Assembly: GCA_014841835.1 (NCBI GenBank)
Contig: JACYUQ010000004.1
Span: 558,001-622,000 of the forward strand
DNA from: Oxalobacteraceae sp. CFBP 13730
GTDB taxonomy: Bacteria > Pseudomonadota > Gammaproteobacteria > Burkholderiales > Burkholderiaceae_D
Length of the DNA stretch: 64,000 nucleotides
Reading direction: 5' to 3'
Under the pieces are notes generated by a model that did no database searches, was not told where the DNA came from, and saw only the letters and a program-made list of their open reading frames with translations. Every line of letters starts with the position of its first letter. Position 1 is the first letter of the stretch. Of this stretch, positions 21,463 to 31,173 are shown in pieces. The position numbers were made by a program, and so were the translations under genes.

Positions 21463-24400
21463 ATGAAAGCACTGCTCGATCTATTCAAGCAAGTTCAGCA
21501 AAACGAAAGTTTCGACGCCATCAAGATTGGCCTGGCGTCGCCTGAAAAAATCCGTTCGTGGTCGTTCGGCGAAGTCAAGAAGCCGGAAACCATCAACTAC
21601 CGCACGTTCAAGCCTGAACGCGATGGCCTGTTCTGCGCCAAGATCTTTGGTCCTATCAAGGACTACGAATGCCTGTGCGGCAAGTACAAGCGCCTGAAGC
21701 ACCGCGGCGTGATCTGCGAGAAGTGCGGCGTTGAAGTCACGCTGGCCAAGGTGCGCCGTGAGCGCATGGGCCACATCGAGCTGGCCTCGCCAGTCGCGCA
21801 CATCTGGTTCCTGAAGTCGCTGCCATCGCGTCTGGGCATGGTCCTGGACATGACGCTGCGGGACATCGAACGCGTGCTGTACTTCGAAGCATACGTCGTC
21901 ACCGATCCAGGCATGACCCCGCTCAAGAAGAGCCAGATCATGTCGGAAGACGACTACGCTGCCAAGTACGAAGAGTACGGCGACGACTTCACTGCATTCA
22001 TGGGCGCCGAAGGTATCCGTGAACTGCTGCGCTCGATCGACATCCACCGCGATGCCGACGCGCTGCGCGTGGAACTCAAAGAGTCGAAGTCCGAAGCCAA
22101 GATCAAGAAATACGCCAAGCGCCTGAAAGTGCTCGAAGCGTTCCAGCGTTCGGGCATCAAGCCTGAATGGATGATCATGGAAGTTCTGCCGGTCCTGCCG
22201 CCAGAACTGCGTCCGCTCGTCCCGCTGGACGGTGGCCGTTTCGCCACGTCCGACCTGAACGACCTGTATCGCCGCGTCATCAACCGTAATAACCGCCTGA
22301 AGCGCCTGATGGAACTGCGCGCACCAGAGATCATTACGCGTAACGAAAAGCGCATGCTGCAGGAAGCGGTCGACTCGCTGCTGGACAACGGCCGTCGCGG
22401 TAAAGCGATGACGGGCGCCAACAAGCGTCCGCTGAAGTCGCTGGCCGAGATGATCAAGGGTAAGGGCGGTCGTTTCCGTCAGAACTTGCTGGGCAAGCGC
22501 GTCGACTACTCGGGCCGTTCGGTCATCGTGGTGGGGCCACAGCTGAAACTGCACCAGTGCGGTCTGCCGAAACTGATGGCTCTGGAACTGTTCAAGCCAT
22601 TCATTTTCAACAAGCTCGAACTGATGGGTCTGGCTACGACCATCAAGGCTGCGAAGAAGCTCGTCGAAGTGCAAGAGCCAGTGGTGTGGGACATCCTTGA
22701 AGAAGTCATCAAGGAACACCCGATCATGCTGAACCGTGCGCCAACGCTGCACCGTCTGGGTATCCAGGCGTTCGAGCCGGTCCTGATCGAAGGCAAGGCC
22801 ATCCAGCTGCACCCACTCGTCTGCGCGGCGTTCAACGCCGACTTCGACGGTGACCAGATGGCTGTCCACGTCCCGCTGTCGATCGAAGCACAGATGGAAG
22901 CACGCACGCTGATGCTGGCGTCGAACAACATCCTGTTCCCATCGAACGGCGAACCGTCGATCGTGCCGTCCCAGGATATCGTGCTGGGTCTGTACTACGC
23001 ATCGCGCGAGGCAATCAATGCCAAGGGCGAAGGCATGATGTTCCCGGACGTGTCGGAAGTCATCCGCGCGTACGACAACAAGGAAGTCGAACTGGCGACC
23101 CGCATCACCGTGCGTATCGTGGAATTCCCACGCAACGCCGAAGGTGGCTTCGACCAGACCCTGACCCGCTACGAGACCACGGTCGGCCGTGCGATCCTGT
23201 CCGAGATCCTGCCAAAAGGCTTGCCATTCTCGGTGCTGAATCGTTCGCTGAAGAAGAAGGAAATCTCGAAGCTGATCAACACGTCGTTCCGCAAGTGCGG
23301 TCTGCGTGCGACCGTCGTGTTTGCCGACAAGCTGATGCAGTCGGGCTTCCGCCTGGCAACGCGCGCCGGTATCTCGATCGCCGTCGACGACATGATGATC
23401 CCGGACGTCAAGAAGGGCATGATCGCTGCCGCTGAAGCCGAAGTGAAACAGATCGAGCAGCAATACAGCTCGGGTCTGGTCACCGCCGGCGAGCGCTACA
23501 ACAAGGTCGTCGACATCTGGGGCAAGACCTCCGATGAAGTCGGCAAGGCGATGATGGACCAGCTGAAAATCGAGCCGGTCACCAAGCGTGATGGCACCGA
23601 AGGCACCCAGGAATCGTTCAACGCGATTTACATGATGGCCGACTCGGGCGCCCGTGGTTCGGCAGCCCAGATTCGTCAGCTGGCCGGTATGCGTGGTCTG
23701 ATGGCGAAACCGGATGGTTCGATTATCGAAACGCCGATTACCGCGAACTTCCGCGAAGGCCTGAACGTGCTTCAGTACTTCATCTCGACCCACGGCGCTC
23801 GTAAAGGTCTGGCCGATACGGCACTGAAGACCGCGAACTCGGGTTACCTGACCCGTCGTCTGGTCGACGTGACGCAGGATCTGGTGGTGATCGAGGACGA
23901 TTGCGGCACCAACAACGGCACGCACATGAAGGCGCTGGTCGAAGGTGGTGAAGTCATCGAAGCCCTGCGCGACCGTATCCTCGGCCGTGTCACCGGTACC
24001 GATGTCGTCAATCCTGAAACCCAGGAAACCCTGTTCGAAGCCGGCACGCTGCTGGACGAAGACATGGTCGAAGAGATCGAACGCGTCGGCATCGACGAAG
24101 TGAAGGTCCGCACGCCACTGAACTGCGACACGCGCTTCGGCCTGTGCGCCAAGTGCTATGGTCGCGACCTGGGCCGCGGCATGCTGGTCAACAGCGGTGA
24201 AGCAGTCGGCGTCGTGGCAGCACAGTCGATTGGTGAGCCGGGTACCCAGCTGACCATGCGTACGTTCCACATCGGTGGTGCGGCATCGCGTGCAGCAGTG
24301 GCATCGTCGGTCGAAGCCAAGTCGAACGGTACGGTTCGCTTCACGGCAACCATGCGTTACGTCACCAACGGCAAGGGCGCGCAAATCGTCATTACCCGTT

Positions 24401-25710
24401 CGGGCGAAGTGCTGATCACGGACGATCATGGCCGTGAGCGCGAGCGTCACAAGGTGCCGTACGGCGCGACCCTGATCGTCAAGGATGGCCAGGCTGTCAA
24501 AGCTGGTATCGCCCTGGCAACGTGGGATCCGCTGACCCGTCCGATCATCACCGAGTACGCTGGTACCATCCGCTTCGAAAACGTGGAAGAGGGCGTCACC
24601 GTCGCTCGCCAGGTGGACGATGTGACCGGTCTGTCGACCCTCGTCGCGATCGATCCGAAGCGTCGTGGTTCGGCTGGCAAGGTGCTGCGTCCGCAGGTCA
24701 AGCTGCTGAACGAAGAGAACCAGGAAGTCAAAATCGCGGGCACCGAACACGCCGTGGCCATTGGTTTCCAGGTCGGCTCGCTGATCATGGTCAAGGACGG
24801 TCAGCAAGTGTCCGTCGGTGAAGTGCTGGCACGTATCCCGACTGAATCGCAGAAAACGCGAGACATTACCGGTGGTCTGCCACGCGTTGCCGAGCTGTTC
24901 GAAGCACGTTCGCCAAAAGACGCCGGCATGCTGGCGGAAGTCACGGGTACTGTCGCGTTCGGTAAAGAGACCAAGGGCAAGCAGCGCCTTGAGATCACCG
25001 ACATGGACGGCAACAAGCACGAGTTCCTGATCACCAAGGACAAGCAAGTGCTGGTCCACGATGGTCAAGTCGTGAACAAGGGCGAGATGATTGTCGACGG
25101 CCCGGCCGATCCGCAAGACATCCTGCGCCTCTTGGGTATCGAATCGCTGGCCCGCTACATCGTCGACGAAGTGCAGGACGTGTACCGTCTGCAAGGCGTG
25201 AAGATCAACGACAAGCACATCGAGGTGATCGTTCGCCAGATGCTGCGTCGTGTTCAGATCGTCGAAGCAGGCGACACCGACTACATCATCGGCGAGCAGG
25301 TCGAGCGTTCGGAGCTGCTGGACCAGAACGACCGCATGAATGCGGTGGGCAAGCTGCCGGCAACGTACGAAAACGTGCTGCTGGGTATTACCAAGGCATC
25401 GCTGTCGACCGATTCGTTCATCTCGGCCGCATCGTTCCAGGAAACCACCCGCGTGCTGACCGAAGCGGCGATCATGGGCAAGCGCGACGGTCTGCGCGGC
25501 CTGAAAGAGAACGTCATCGTCGGTCGCCTGATTCCGGGCGGTACGGGTCTGGCATTCCACCGCGCTCGCAAAGAGAAGGAAGTGTGGGAAGCGGAAGAGC
25601 GCCAGGCACTGCTGCAGCAAGAGAAGGCCAATATGGCCGCCGAGCTGCAAGCGATGGAAGACCAGCAAGTTGCTTCGGCTTCGGCTGAGCAGCACGACGA
25701 TGGCGAGTAA
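21463..25710 (+). CDS. rpoC: DNA-directed RNA polymerase subunit beta'
   Basis: The beta' subunit carries the catalytic Mg site. The 1,415-residue protein has the N-terminal zinc-ribbon cysteines ([26 protein letters not shown]), the active-site [16 protein letters not shown], and the second zinc site ([19 protein letters not shown]). The length matches E. coli (1,407). A GGAGTG ribosome-binding site precedes the ATG. It is followed by a strong intrinsic terminator that closes the cluster. Confidence 0.99.
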   Translation: MKALLDLFKQVQQNESFDAIKIGLASPEKIRSWSFGEVKKPETINYRTFKPERDGLFCAKIFGPIKDYECLCGKYKRLKHRGVICEKCGVEVTLAKVRRERMGHIELASPVAHIWFLKSLPSRLGMVLDMTLRDIERVLYFEAYVVTDPGMTPLKKSQIMSEDDYAAKYEEYGDDFTAFMGAEGIRELLRSIDIHRDADALRVELKESKSEAKIKKYAKRLKVLEAFQRSGIKPEWMIMEVLPVLPPELRPLVPLDGGRFATSDLNDLYRRVINRNNRLKRLMELRAPEIITRNEKRMLQEAVDSLLDNGRRGKAMTGANKRPLKSLAEMIKGKGGRFRQNLLGKRVDYSGRSVIVVGPQLKLHQCGLPKLMALELFKPFIFNKLELMGLATTIKAAKKLVEVQEPVVWDILEEVIKEHPIMLNRAPTLHRLGIQAFEPVLIEGKAIQLHPLVCAAFNADFDGDQMAVHVPLSIEAQMEARTLMLASNNILFPSNGEPSIVPSQDIVLGLYYASREAINAKGEGMMFPDVSEVIRAYDNKEVELATRITVRIVEFPRNAEGGFDQTLTRYETTVGRAILSEILPKGLPFSVLNRSLKKKEISKLINTSFRKCGLRATVVFADKLMQSGFRLATRAGISIAVDDMMIPDVKKGMIAAAEAEVKQIEQQYSSGLVTAGERYNKVVDIWGKTSDEVGKAMMDQLKIEPVTKRDGTEGTQESFNAIYMMADSGARGSAAQIRQLAGMRGLMAKPDGSIIETPITANFREGLNVLQYFISTHGARKGLADTALKTANSGYLTRRLVDVTQDLVVIEDDCGTNNGTHMKALVEGGEVIEALRDRILGRVTGTDVVNPETQETLFEAGTLLDEDMVEEIERVGIDEVKVRTPLNCDTRFGLCAKCYGRDLGRGMLVNSGEAVGVVAAQSIGEPGTQLTMRTFHIGGAASRAAVASSVEAKSNGTVRFTATMRYVTNGKGAQIVITRSGEVLITDDHGRERERHKVPYGATLIVKDGQAVKAGIALATWDPLTRPIITEYAGTIRFENVEEGVTVARQVDDVTGLSTLVAIDPKRRGSAGKVLRPQVKLLNEENQEVKIAGTEHAVAIGFQVGSLIMVKDGQQVSVGEVLARIPTESQKTRDITGGLPRVAELFEARSPKDAGMLAEVTGTVAFGKETKGKQRLEITDMDGNKHEFLITKDKQVLVHDGQVVNKGEMIVDGPADPQDILRLLGIESLARYIVDEVQDVYRLQGVKINDKHIEVIVRQMLRRVQIVEAGDTDYIIGEQVERSELLDQNDRMNAVGKLPATYENVLLGITKASLSTDSFISAASFQETTRVLTEAAIMGKRDGLRGLKENVIVGRLIPGGTGLAFHRARKEKEVWEAEERQALLQQEKANMAAELQAMEDQQVASASAEQHDDGE

Positions 25711-25738
25711 TCGTCTGAGTTAACTGATTCACTCAGTT

Positions 25739-25769
25739 AAACGGCACCCTATGGGGTGCCGTTTTTTTT
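25739..25769 (+). terminator. Intrinsic terminator of the rpoBC operon
   Basis: AACGGCACCC and GGGGTGCCGTT form a stem around a TAT loop, followed directly by eight T residues. This is a textbook Rho-independent terminator 29 bases after the rpoC stop codon. GC-rich sequence ends here and the AT-rich region starts. Confidence 0.95.
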
Positions 25770-25770
25770 A

Positions 25771-26359
25771 TCAATAATTCCGGAGTGTTTTTGCAAGCAG
25801 ATTTTTAATAGAAACGAGATTTCTAAGATATCGAATCCGTGTGGTGCATACGAATGCACCGCAACTGAGGAACTCGCGCTGATGATCGATTAATCCTGTA
25901 GTGGCTATACTTAAATGAAGTACAGTTATTCATTGTCCAGGATAAGCGGCAGCCTTATGATTTTCGACGACTTTCACAAGCGCCAGATTTGCATTAAATT
26001 AGCAAGACTAATCTAATATATTCGTAATTGGCTAGTCCGATAGGTTGGGTAATTTATATTTAAGTAAAAATCATTTGCTCATTTTAGGTTGAAAATGAAG
26101 TAAATTCGAGAAGCTGACTCTTATATAGGGGAGTGGACTACGAGAAAAGTATCGGCACCTAACAATAATTTATAAAATATCTACATGGCGGTCGAGCGTT
26201 CTATAAATGCATATATCAAAAGCAGGGGCCGACTGAGCCGAGCTACCCCATCTTTTCTTTTAAATTGTGCTAGCCTTCAGGTGACGCGAAGTCTAAATGT
26301 TAAATATTTAATAAGTGCGATATTAAACACATCGACAAGTTCTAGCGGGTTTCTGTTCA
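25771..26359. other. AT-rich non-coding region, left flank of the island
   Basis: I see no supportable gene in these 589 bases. The composition drops sharply to AT-rich right after the rpoC terminator. A short open frame at 26185-26388 on the plus strand has no recognisable features and overlaps the end of the AlkB-domain gene, so it is not called. No integrase gene, tRNA fragment or clear direct repeat marks the boundary. The region also serves as the 3' flank of the leftward island operon. Confidence 0.6.
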
Positions 26360-28552
26360 TCAGTTTAAAATCACTTTGCGGAAAGTAAGTGATATTCTAC
26401 GTTCTCTAAGACCCCACGGCTCCTTCAAACGCTTCGGTATTTCATGTGTCCAAAAATTTCGTGCATCATCTTTGAAAATAGTTACTCCTCCACGCTCTAA
26501 AGTTCGTATTAACTTTCGACCGTCCCTTTTATCTCGAAAGATCATTTCCCATGATTCGAGCAAACTAACGACCGCGATGGCTCTTCCAAATGAAGATTGT
26601 GAATCTATATGTGGGGCTATTCCTTGCTTGCCGATATACTCATTTACAATCATTTGGTCAGGAAGCTCATCTAACAGCCCTAATTCGTAAAGTCGATCTG
26701 CAATCTTCTGCGCCCATGCAGGAAATGGCGCTGCCTTGGATGCAGGTTTGATCTTCGATGTACGATAATCATATTGCCAACCATAATGTTGAACCCGCCG
26801 AGATAGCAGCTCAGACCATTTTTCCCGATCAACGCTTGCTACTAACATCTCTTCTTCGCTGTAACTAAGAAAATTATTAAGTGCGGCGAGCCCATTTATA
26901 TCTGGATCTAAGCTTAATGAATTTAATTTTTTCGAATAGGCGCTGTTTGATAAGATTTCTCTCCCTAATTTATTATTTTTTGCTGGTGGTAAGATTTTCA
27001 ATGGAAGATAGCTTTTTACTAGCCAATTCCGAAAACGGTCCTCGTCAATATCAACATTAACATCAAAGAACTTAGGCAATAAGAGATTAATTTCACCTTC
27101 GATATTTATTAGGTTATGTTCCGGAGAGAAATTAAATTTGCCTTTACCTTTATATTCTAACTTAGCATCTTTGATCTTAATAGTTGTCTGCAGTTCACTT
27201 GGGCAAAACTCTTTTAACATAGATATGGCAGCGGCTCTAGTTTCGACGTCCTCCAAGTTTGCTACATACCATTGTGATCTTGTGTCAAGAATTTTTTCTT
27301 CTAAAACAAAATTTTTACAGCTTATAGTAACCACGTTATTTTTGGAAACCCAGTGCACGTTAGATAGACTTATCGGGTCATCCCAAATATCTAGTGGATA
27401 AATAGATGAGCCAGCAGCCCACATACGCACTGCTAGCACGCGACGGGCTAATGCACCGCCCCTAAACTGAATTTCAAGGTCGCGAAATCCGCTAATATAT
27501 CCACTAAGAGTTGCGCCGGTCCACCAAACAATAGGAGAAATCTCTGGATAATCATCTTTCCATGAGGTGAATTTTTCTGGAGTGGGGCGAAGCAAAATCA
27601 ATTGTAGCGCTAATCCAAGAGGATCTTTAGCTCCTCTTTCCATATTTATATTACGCTTGTCCGAGAGGATATCCAAAGTTTCGTCAACCAAGTCCTTAGC
27701 AAGCTCAAGATATCTATCATTCTTCGTAAGGTGCTGAATTATCTGATCAAAAATATTTACGGCGCTCCAGCCTTCGCGTACTGGAAATTTAGGTAAAACA
27801 TTAAGAATTGAATTCCATAGGGTAGACTCATAGTTTTCTTTGTCGGAAACATTTTTTTTATTCCAAGGGGGTAATAGCCACCACGGAGCGCCTAGATTTA
27901 TGATATTCAGCTGATCATACGAATCGTTCAGGGAATCACACAAAGTATCCAAACAAGGACGCATAGATGGAACTGACCACATAGCCATGGCTGCTGCCCC
28001 TCGTAAAGCATCCCAAGAATTGGGCGGCGTTAACCATTGTTTGGGCTGTGGCGCCTCACTATCAATATAATCAATAAATTTCTTGTCAACCCGAATCGTG
28101 GCATAATCTTGCGCCAAGTTGCCGAAGCTGCGAGCTAGTCCGATAATGCGAGACCTTTGCTCTTCAGAATCAACTGTAAAATGATCGATTGAAAATAGTG
28201 GCACTGGTCCAGGCCAAAGTATTTCGGTGTCAAAGGGAGATAAATCGTTAACGGTCGATTCTCTCCACGTCTCACCATTGCGAATGTTTACTAATATTTT
28301 GGGTAACAATAAAGCATTGATCCAAGCAATAACTTTAATTTTTTCATCTTGTGGTTGTCGACTGATTGGCTTCGACGTGCCAAGACGTAAAAGCGTACGC
28401 TCGGCCTTAGCAGGCCACCATTCGTCCGCCAACAAATTTAACCATTGACGATGGTCTAGGACGAGAGACAAGTAATGGAGCTTGCTTTCATGAAAGGCCC
28501 CATGCTGTTCTTGCTCAAACAATGAAGACTGGTCTTTTGAAAATAAAATCAT
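26360..28552 (-). CDS. Protein with a C-terminal AlkB-like 2OG-Fe(II) dioxygenase domain and a large unknown N-terminal region
   Basis: The 730-residue product ends in an AlkB-like domain (about 575-730). It contains VQHYGWQYDYRTSKI, DQMIVNEYIGKQGIAPHIDS with the iron ligands His648 and Asp650, the distal His703 (FWTHEI), and the 2-oxoglutarate arginines in RRISLTFR (719 and 725). All metal and cofactor residues are present, so catalysis by oxidative demethylation of nucleic acid is plausible. Residues 1-575 match no family I know; they are rich in Trp and aromatic residues (PWWLLPPW, IVWWTGATLSGYISG) and look globular and soluble. The start overlaps the ATPase gene's stop by ATGA, and the gene is last in a three-gene AT-rich operon. 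A role in repair, RNA modification or defence is inference. Confidence 0.85.
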   Translation of the reverse strand: MILFSKDQSSLFEQEQHGAFHESKLHYLSLVLDHRQWLNLLADEWWPAKAERTLLRLGTSKPISRQPQDEKIKVIAWINALLLPKILVNIRNGETWRESTVNDLSPFDTEILWPGPVPLFSIDHFTVDSEEQRSRIIGLARSFGNLAQDYATIRVDKKFIDYIDSEAPQPKQWLTPPNSWDALRGAAAMAMWSVPSMRPCLDTLCDSLNDSYDQLNIINLGAPWWLLPPWNKKNVSDKENYESTLWNSILNVLPKFPVREGWSAVNIFDQIIQHLTKNDRYLELAKDLVDETLDILSDKRNINMERGAKDPLGLALQLILLRPTPEKFTSWKDDYPEISPIVWWTGATLSGYISGFRDLEIQFRGGALARRVLAVRMWAAGSSIYPLDIWDDPISLSNVHWVSKNNVVTISCKNFVLEEKILDTRSQWYVANLEDVETRAAAISMLKEFCPSELQTTIKIKDAKLEYKGKGKFNFSPEHNLINIEGEINLLLPKFFDVNVDIDEDRFRNWLVKSYLPLKILPPAKNNKLGREILSNSAYSKKLNSLSLDPDINGLAALNNFLSYSEEEMLVASVDREKWSELLSRRVQHYGWQYDYRTSKIKPASKAAPFPAWAQKIADRLYELGLLDELPDQMIVNEYIGKQGIAPHIDSQSSFGRAIAVVSLLESWEMIFRDKRDGRKLIRTLERGGVTIFKDDARNFWTHEIPKRLKEPWGLRERRISLTFRKVILN

Positions 28553-29637
28553 CGTCGTAAGATTGTTGCATCTGGTAAATCATTAATTTGGTCGTTTGAC
28601 AGTGCTAATGGACCATCAATAAGAATTAATGAATCTCTAGCACGAGCGCAAAGCATATACATTCGGCGAGCCGCCCGAGTCGTCTTGCATGGCAATGACC
28701 GGCCAATATCATGCAAAAATACATCCTCAAACTCAAGGCCGATAACGGATTCACCAGTTAATATTGTAATTCCAGGATCAGAACTTCTGATTGCATTGAC
28801 GATAGATTGTTCAAGACCACTTACGTATACGTTGACACGTGTGTCATTAGGAAGCAGTTTCTTGATCCGGTCGTACAAGTCAAGAGCCTCCAACCGACGG
28901 CCAACAATTACACCAATGCAAGTAGCCCTATTTCGGTAGCGCGTAACAATCCGGATCGCAAAATCATCCCATGTAGCTAATGAAATGAGCTGTGGAATAT
29001 CTCCAGATCGTCCTCTCACAACAGTCGCTGGTGGTAAGACTCCCGACTGATGGAAATGTTCGGCCACGAGTGCGATTTCTTCAGTATTGCGATGATTGAC
29101 AGTCAGACGTTTTGGCGGGGGGAATCCAGCGTCTACAATATCTTGAAGCGTAGAGTTTTGAGAGATAGTACTCTGATCTTCGTCAGCAAATACAGAAACA
29201 TTTCGAGCGCCAAAAAGGATGGCCCATCTGAAGAAATCAGGTGGAAGATTTTGTGCCTCGTCAATAATTAGATGATCTAAAGTCGGCTGGATATTATGCT
29301 TTAAATAGACTTCTATAACTTTTTGCCAGTTGTAAAGGTATGGAGCATACTGAGGAATTTGACCAAAGCGTTGACCATAATGTCCTGCAACGAAAGTATG
29401 CATTGTCGTAGTGTGAAAACTATTTTCACCCAACTGGGAGGCAAGGCAAGCTAGCATTCTATTCTTTGTTACAAGCGTTACTGTTTCCCCCATATTAGCT
29501 AAAACGCGGGCTCTAGCTACTGCAAGACTTGTCTTTCCTGAGCCTGGGGGGCCTGCGACAAATAGAGAATTGTTTGATGGAAAATCATAAATATCTAACT
29601 GCTCTCCTATAAGATCATCCAACTTAGGGAGTTTCAT
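28549..29637 (-). CDS. Compact superfamily 1 ATPase/helicase-like protein
   Basis: This 362-residue P-loop protein has helicase-type motifs in order: Walker A GPPGSGKT (29-36), Walker B with LIIDEAQNLPPDFF (DEAQ at 126-129), a motif III-like VFADEDQS (150-155), VNHRN (about 180), a motif V-like TGESVIGLEFEDVF, and a motif VI-like RRMYMLCARARDSLIL. The set resembles UvrD/Rep-type SF1 proteins but is only half their length and lacks the long 1B/2B insertions. It may be a minimal translocase or an ATPase switch. It overlaps both neighbours by 4 bases (ATGA at each end), so the three products are probably made in fixed ratio. Nucleic acid unwinding is not proven by sequence. Confidence 0.85.
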   Translation of the reverse strand: MKLPKLDDLIGEQLDIYDFPSNNSLFVAGPPGSGKTSLAVARARVLANMGETVTLVTKNRMLACLASQLGENSFHTTTMHTFVAGHYGQRFGQIPQYAPYLYNWQKVIEVYLKHNIQPTLDHLIIDEAQNLPPDFFRWAILFGARNVSVFADEDQSTISQNSTLQDIVDAGFPPPKRLTVNHRNTEEIALVAEHFHQSGVLPPATVVRGRSGDIPQLISLATWDDFAIRIVTRYRNRATCIGVIVGRRLEALDLYDRIKKLLPNDTRVNVYVSGLEQSIVNAIRSSDPGITILTGESVIGLEFEDVFLHDIGRSLPCKTTRAARRMYMLCARARDSLILIDGPLALSNDQINDLPDATILRR

Positions 29638-30467
29638 GTCTTTGCCCCCTGTAATTTAACTTCGGTATTTGCAGGTCGGAAAAACAATGCATACCTCATC
29701 ATTTTAGGATTTTTAGTTTCATAAAACGTCTCAGTTTTGTCAGTTATTAAAATAAAACCAGCTCCGCATAATGCGTTTTTAAAATCCGGATATTTCACAT
29801 TGAGACTAGGTAGTGCGCTGTTGGTATATAAGACGGCAACTGGGCCTGGGCCTATACACTCGGCAGCGTTTAGAATTTGCTTTACAAGGGAGGGCACATC
29901 CAAGCTGGGACTCGCAAGTAAATATGAGGCCACTACCAGAGTTAGATCGCCTCGTGGCTTGCCGAAATTTAATTGGTCTAGGTTATTGGAAAAAAAGCAC
30001 GTTGCTCTGTCTGAAATTTCTTTCGTCTCACCTAATGCCAGAAACAATTCTTGACCGATTTCAAGCATTGCATTGGAAATATCTACACCGTAATATCTAA
30101 ACTCTCTATTCGGCCCGGCAACACCTGCAAAGGCAAGTCCGGCTGTGAAAGGTCCACAGCCCAAGTCAAGGATTGTTGGACGACCAATATATTTTCCTGT
30201 GCTTATCAGCGAAGTAAACGCTTCGGTTAGCTCATCTAAATGCCGGGGTTGGTTATATCGTGCATACAGCATAGCCCGATCTCGGCCGGAGAGATGCTGG
30301 AGTGTTGTATCGAACGATGCTTGGCCGAAGCCTAAGACGTCGGTGAAAATACGGTCTTTCGGCCAGCCAAGAAAGGTGCCAGGAGCAGCTACCGTTCGAG
30401 GATCTAGGTCAATCGGATCAACAATATTGCGATTTAGGAATTTTGTTAGCCAAGAAGCGATTGCCAT
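29634..30467 (-). CDS. SAM-dependent methyltransferase, first gene of the island operon
   Basis: A 277-residue class I methyltransferase. Motif I is TILDLGCGPFTAGLAF (residues 98-113), the acidic motif II is YYGVDISNAML, and VVASYLLASPS follows at the motif IV position. It has about 95 residues before motif I, with no family signature I recognise. There is no NPPY or DPPY motif, so it is not a typical DNA adenine/cytosine-N4 methyltransferase; RNA, protein or small-molecule substrates are equally possible. GAGGG lies a few bases before the ATG. Its stop codon overlaps the ATPase start (ATGA). Codon use is AT-rich like its two partners. Confidence 0.85.
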   Translation of the reverse strand: MAIASWLTKFLNRNIVDPIDLDPRTVAAPGTFLGWPKDRIFTDVLGFGQASFDTTLQHLSGRDRAMLYARYNQPRHLDELTEAFTSLISTGKYIGRPTILDLGCGPFTAGLAFAGVAGPNREFRYYGVDISNAMLEIGQELFLALGETKEISDRATCFFSNNLDQLNFGKPRGDLTLVVASYLLASPSLDVPSLVKQILNAAECIGPGPVAVLYTNSALPSLNVKYPDFKNALCGAGFILITDKTETFYETKNPKMMRYALFFRPANTEVKLQGAKT

Positions 30468-31173
30468 TACACCCTCATGTTTGAAAAATTAGTAAGATTC
30501 TACTAGTTAAAGCATGAAATATTCCACAAGTGGGGATGAAACTTTTTCTTACGTAGAAATATAAATTGATTCAATGCTTAATTGACAACATGAGCGTTAT
30601 CGGACCTGTCCATCAGACATGACTTCACTCTCGTTTTGCATCCAAAACGTCACCAGTCTGGCGCCGTTCTCTCATGGCCTAATGCGGTTGGAGCACTGGC
30701 TTATAAGTTCTTTGTGTAACGATGTACAACTTAATCGACGGCTAATCTAAGCTGTCACAGCGAAGCCACGTAAACTTACAAGTAGCAAGCTCCTCCTTGC
30801 TCCCTCGAAAATAAGTCCAACGTGGGACAAGTGTATTTTAAAATAGGCTAACGAGCCGTAGTGTCGCAGTGTCGCAGGTGCCGAACAGACCAGGCTGCCC
30901 CACGGTTCGATACAGCAGCTAGAGCAGCTTGACATTTAGATACCACCTCGTCTATTGCTACGCGGATGCATAACCGAAAGCCGATCGTCAAAGTCGGCGA
31001 CACCTGCTGCACTTCGCATTTTGTCCTCAATTAAGGCCGAACTGACTATCATGCTAACTTAAGGCCTCATATGAAGGCCCCGCAAAAAGTGTTAGCTTGT
31101 GAGCCAAGACCCGTCAACTGCAGCTGCGCAGTTCGCCATGTTAACTTAGCGATCTGCGCACAGAGGAATCAGC
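30468..31173. other. Non-coding right flank of the island with a nested inverted repeat
   Basis: No credible gene is seen in these 706 bases. Base composition moves from AT-rich near 30,480 to mixed by about 30,900. The leftward operon promoter should lie at about 30,480-30,560 but no clean -35/-10 pair with standard spacing was found. Near the right edge, GCTAAC (31053-31058) and GTTAGC (31091-31096) form an outer inverted repeat around AGGCCT/AGGCC (31062-31078). Several short open frames here lack any protein-like features. Confidence 0.5.

Noticed and set aside
21481-25695. A 1,404-codon open frame antisense to rpoC
   Set aside because: It is the antisense frame of a GC-rich, codon-biased gene. 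It has no protein motifs, and rpoC is certain.
26222-26250. Possible tRNA fragment (GAGCCGAGCTACCCC resembles a reversed tRNA D-arm)
   Set aside because: No acceptor, anticodon or T-arm partners surround it, so the likeness is probably chance.
26185-26388. A 67-codon frame in the left island flank
   Set aside because: It has no motif, no ribosome-binding site, and overlaps the 3' end of the AlkB-domain gene.
30747-30935. A 62-codon frame on the minus strand in the right island flank
   Set aside because: The product shows no plausible fold or motif, and its base composition is not gene-like.
31053-31096. Integron attC site
   Set aside because: The outer boxes do not fit RYYYAAC/GTTRRRY, and there is no integrase or cassette array.
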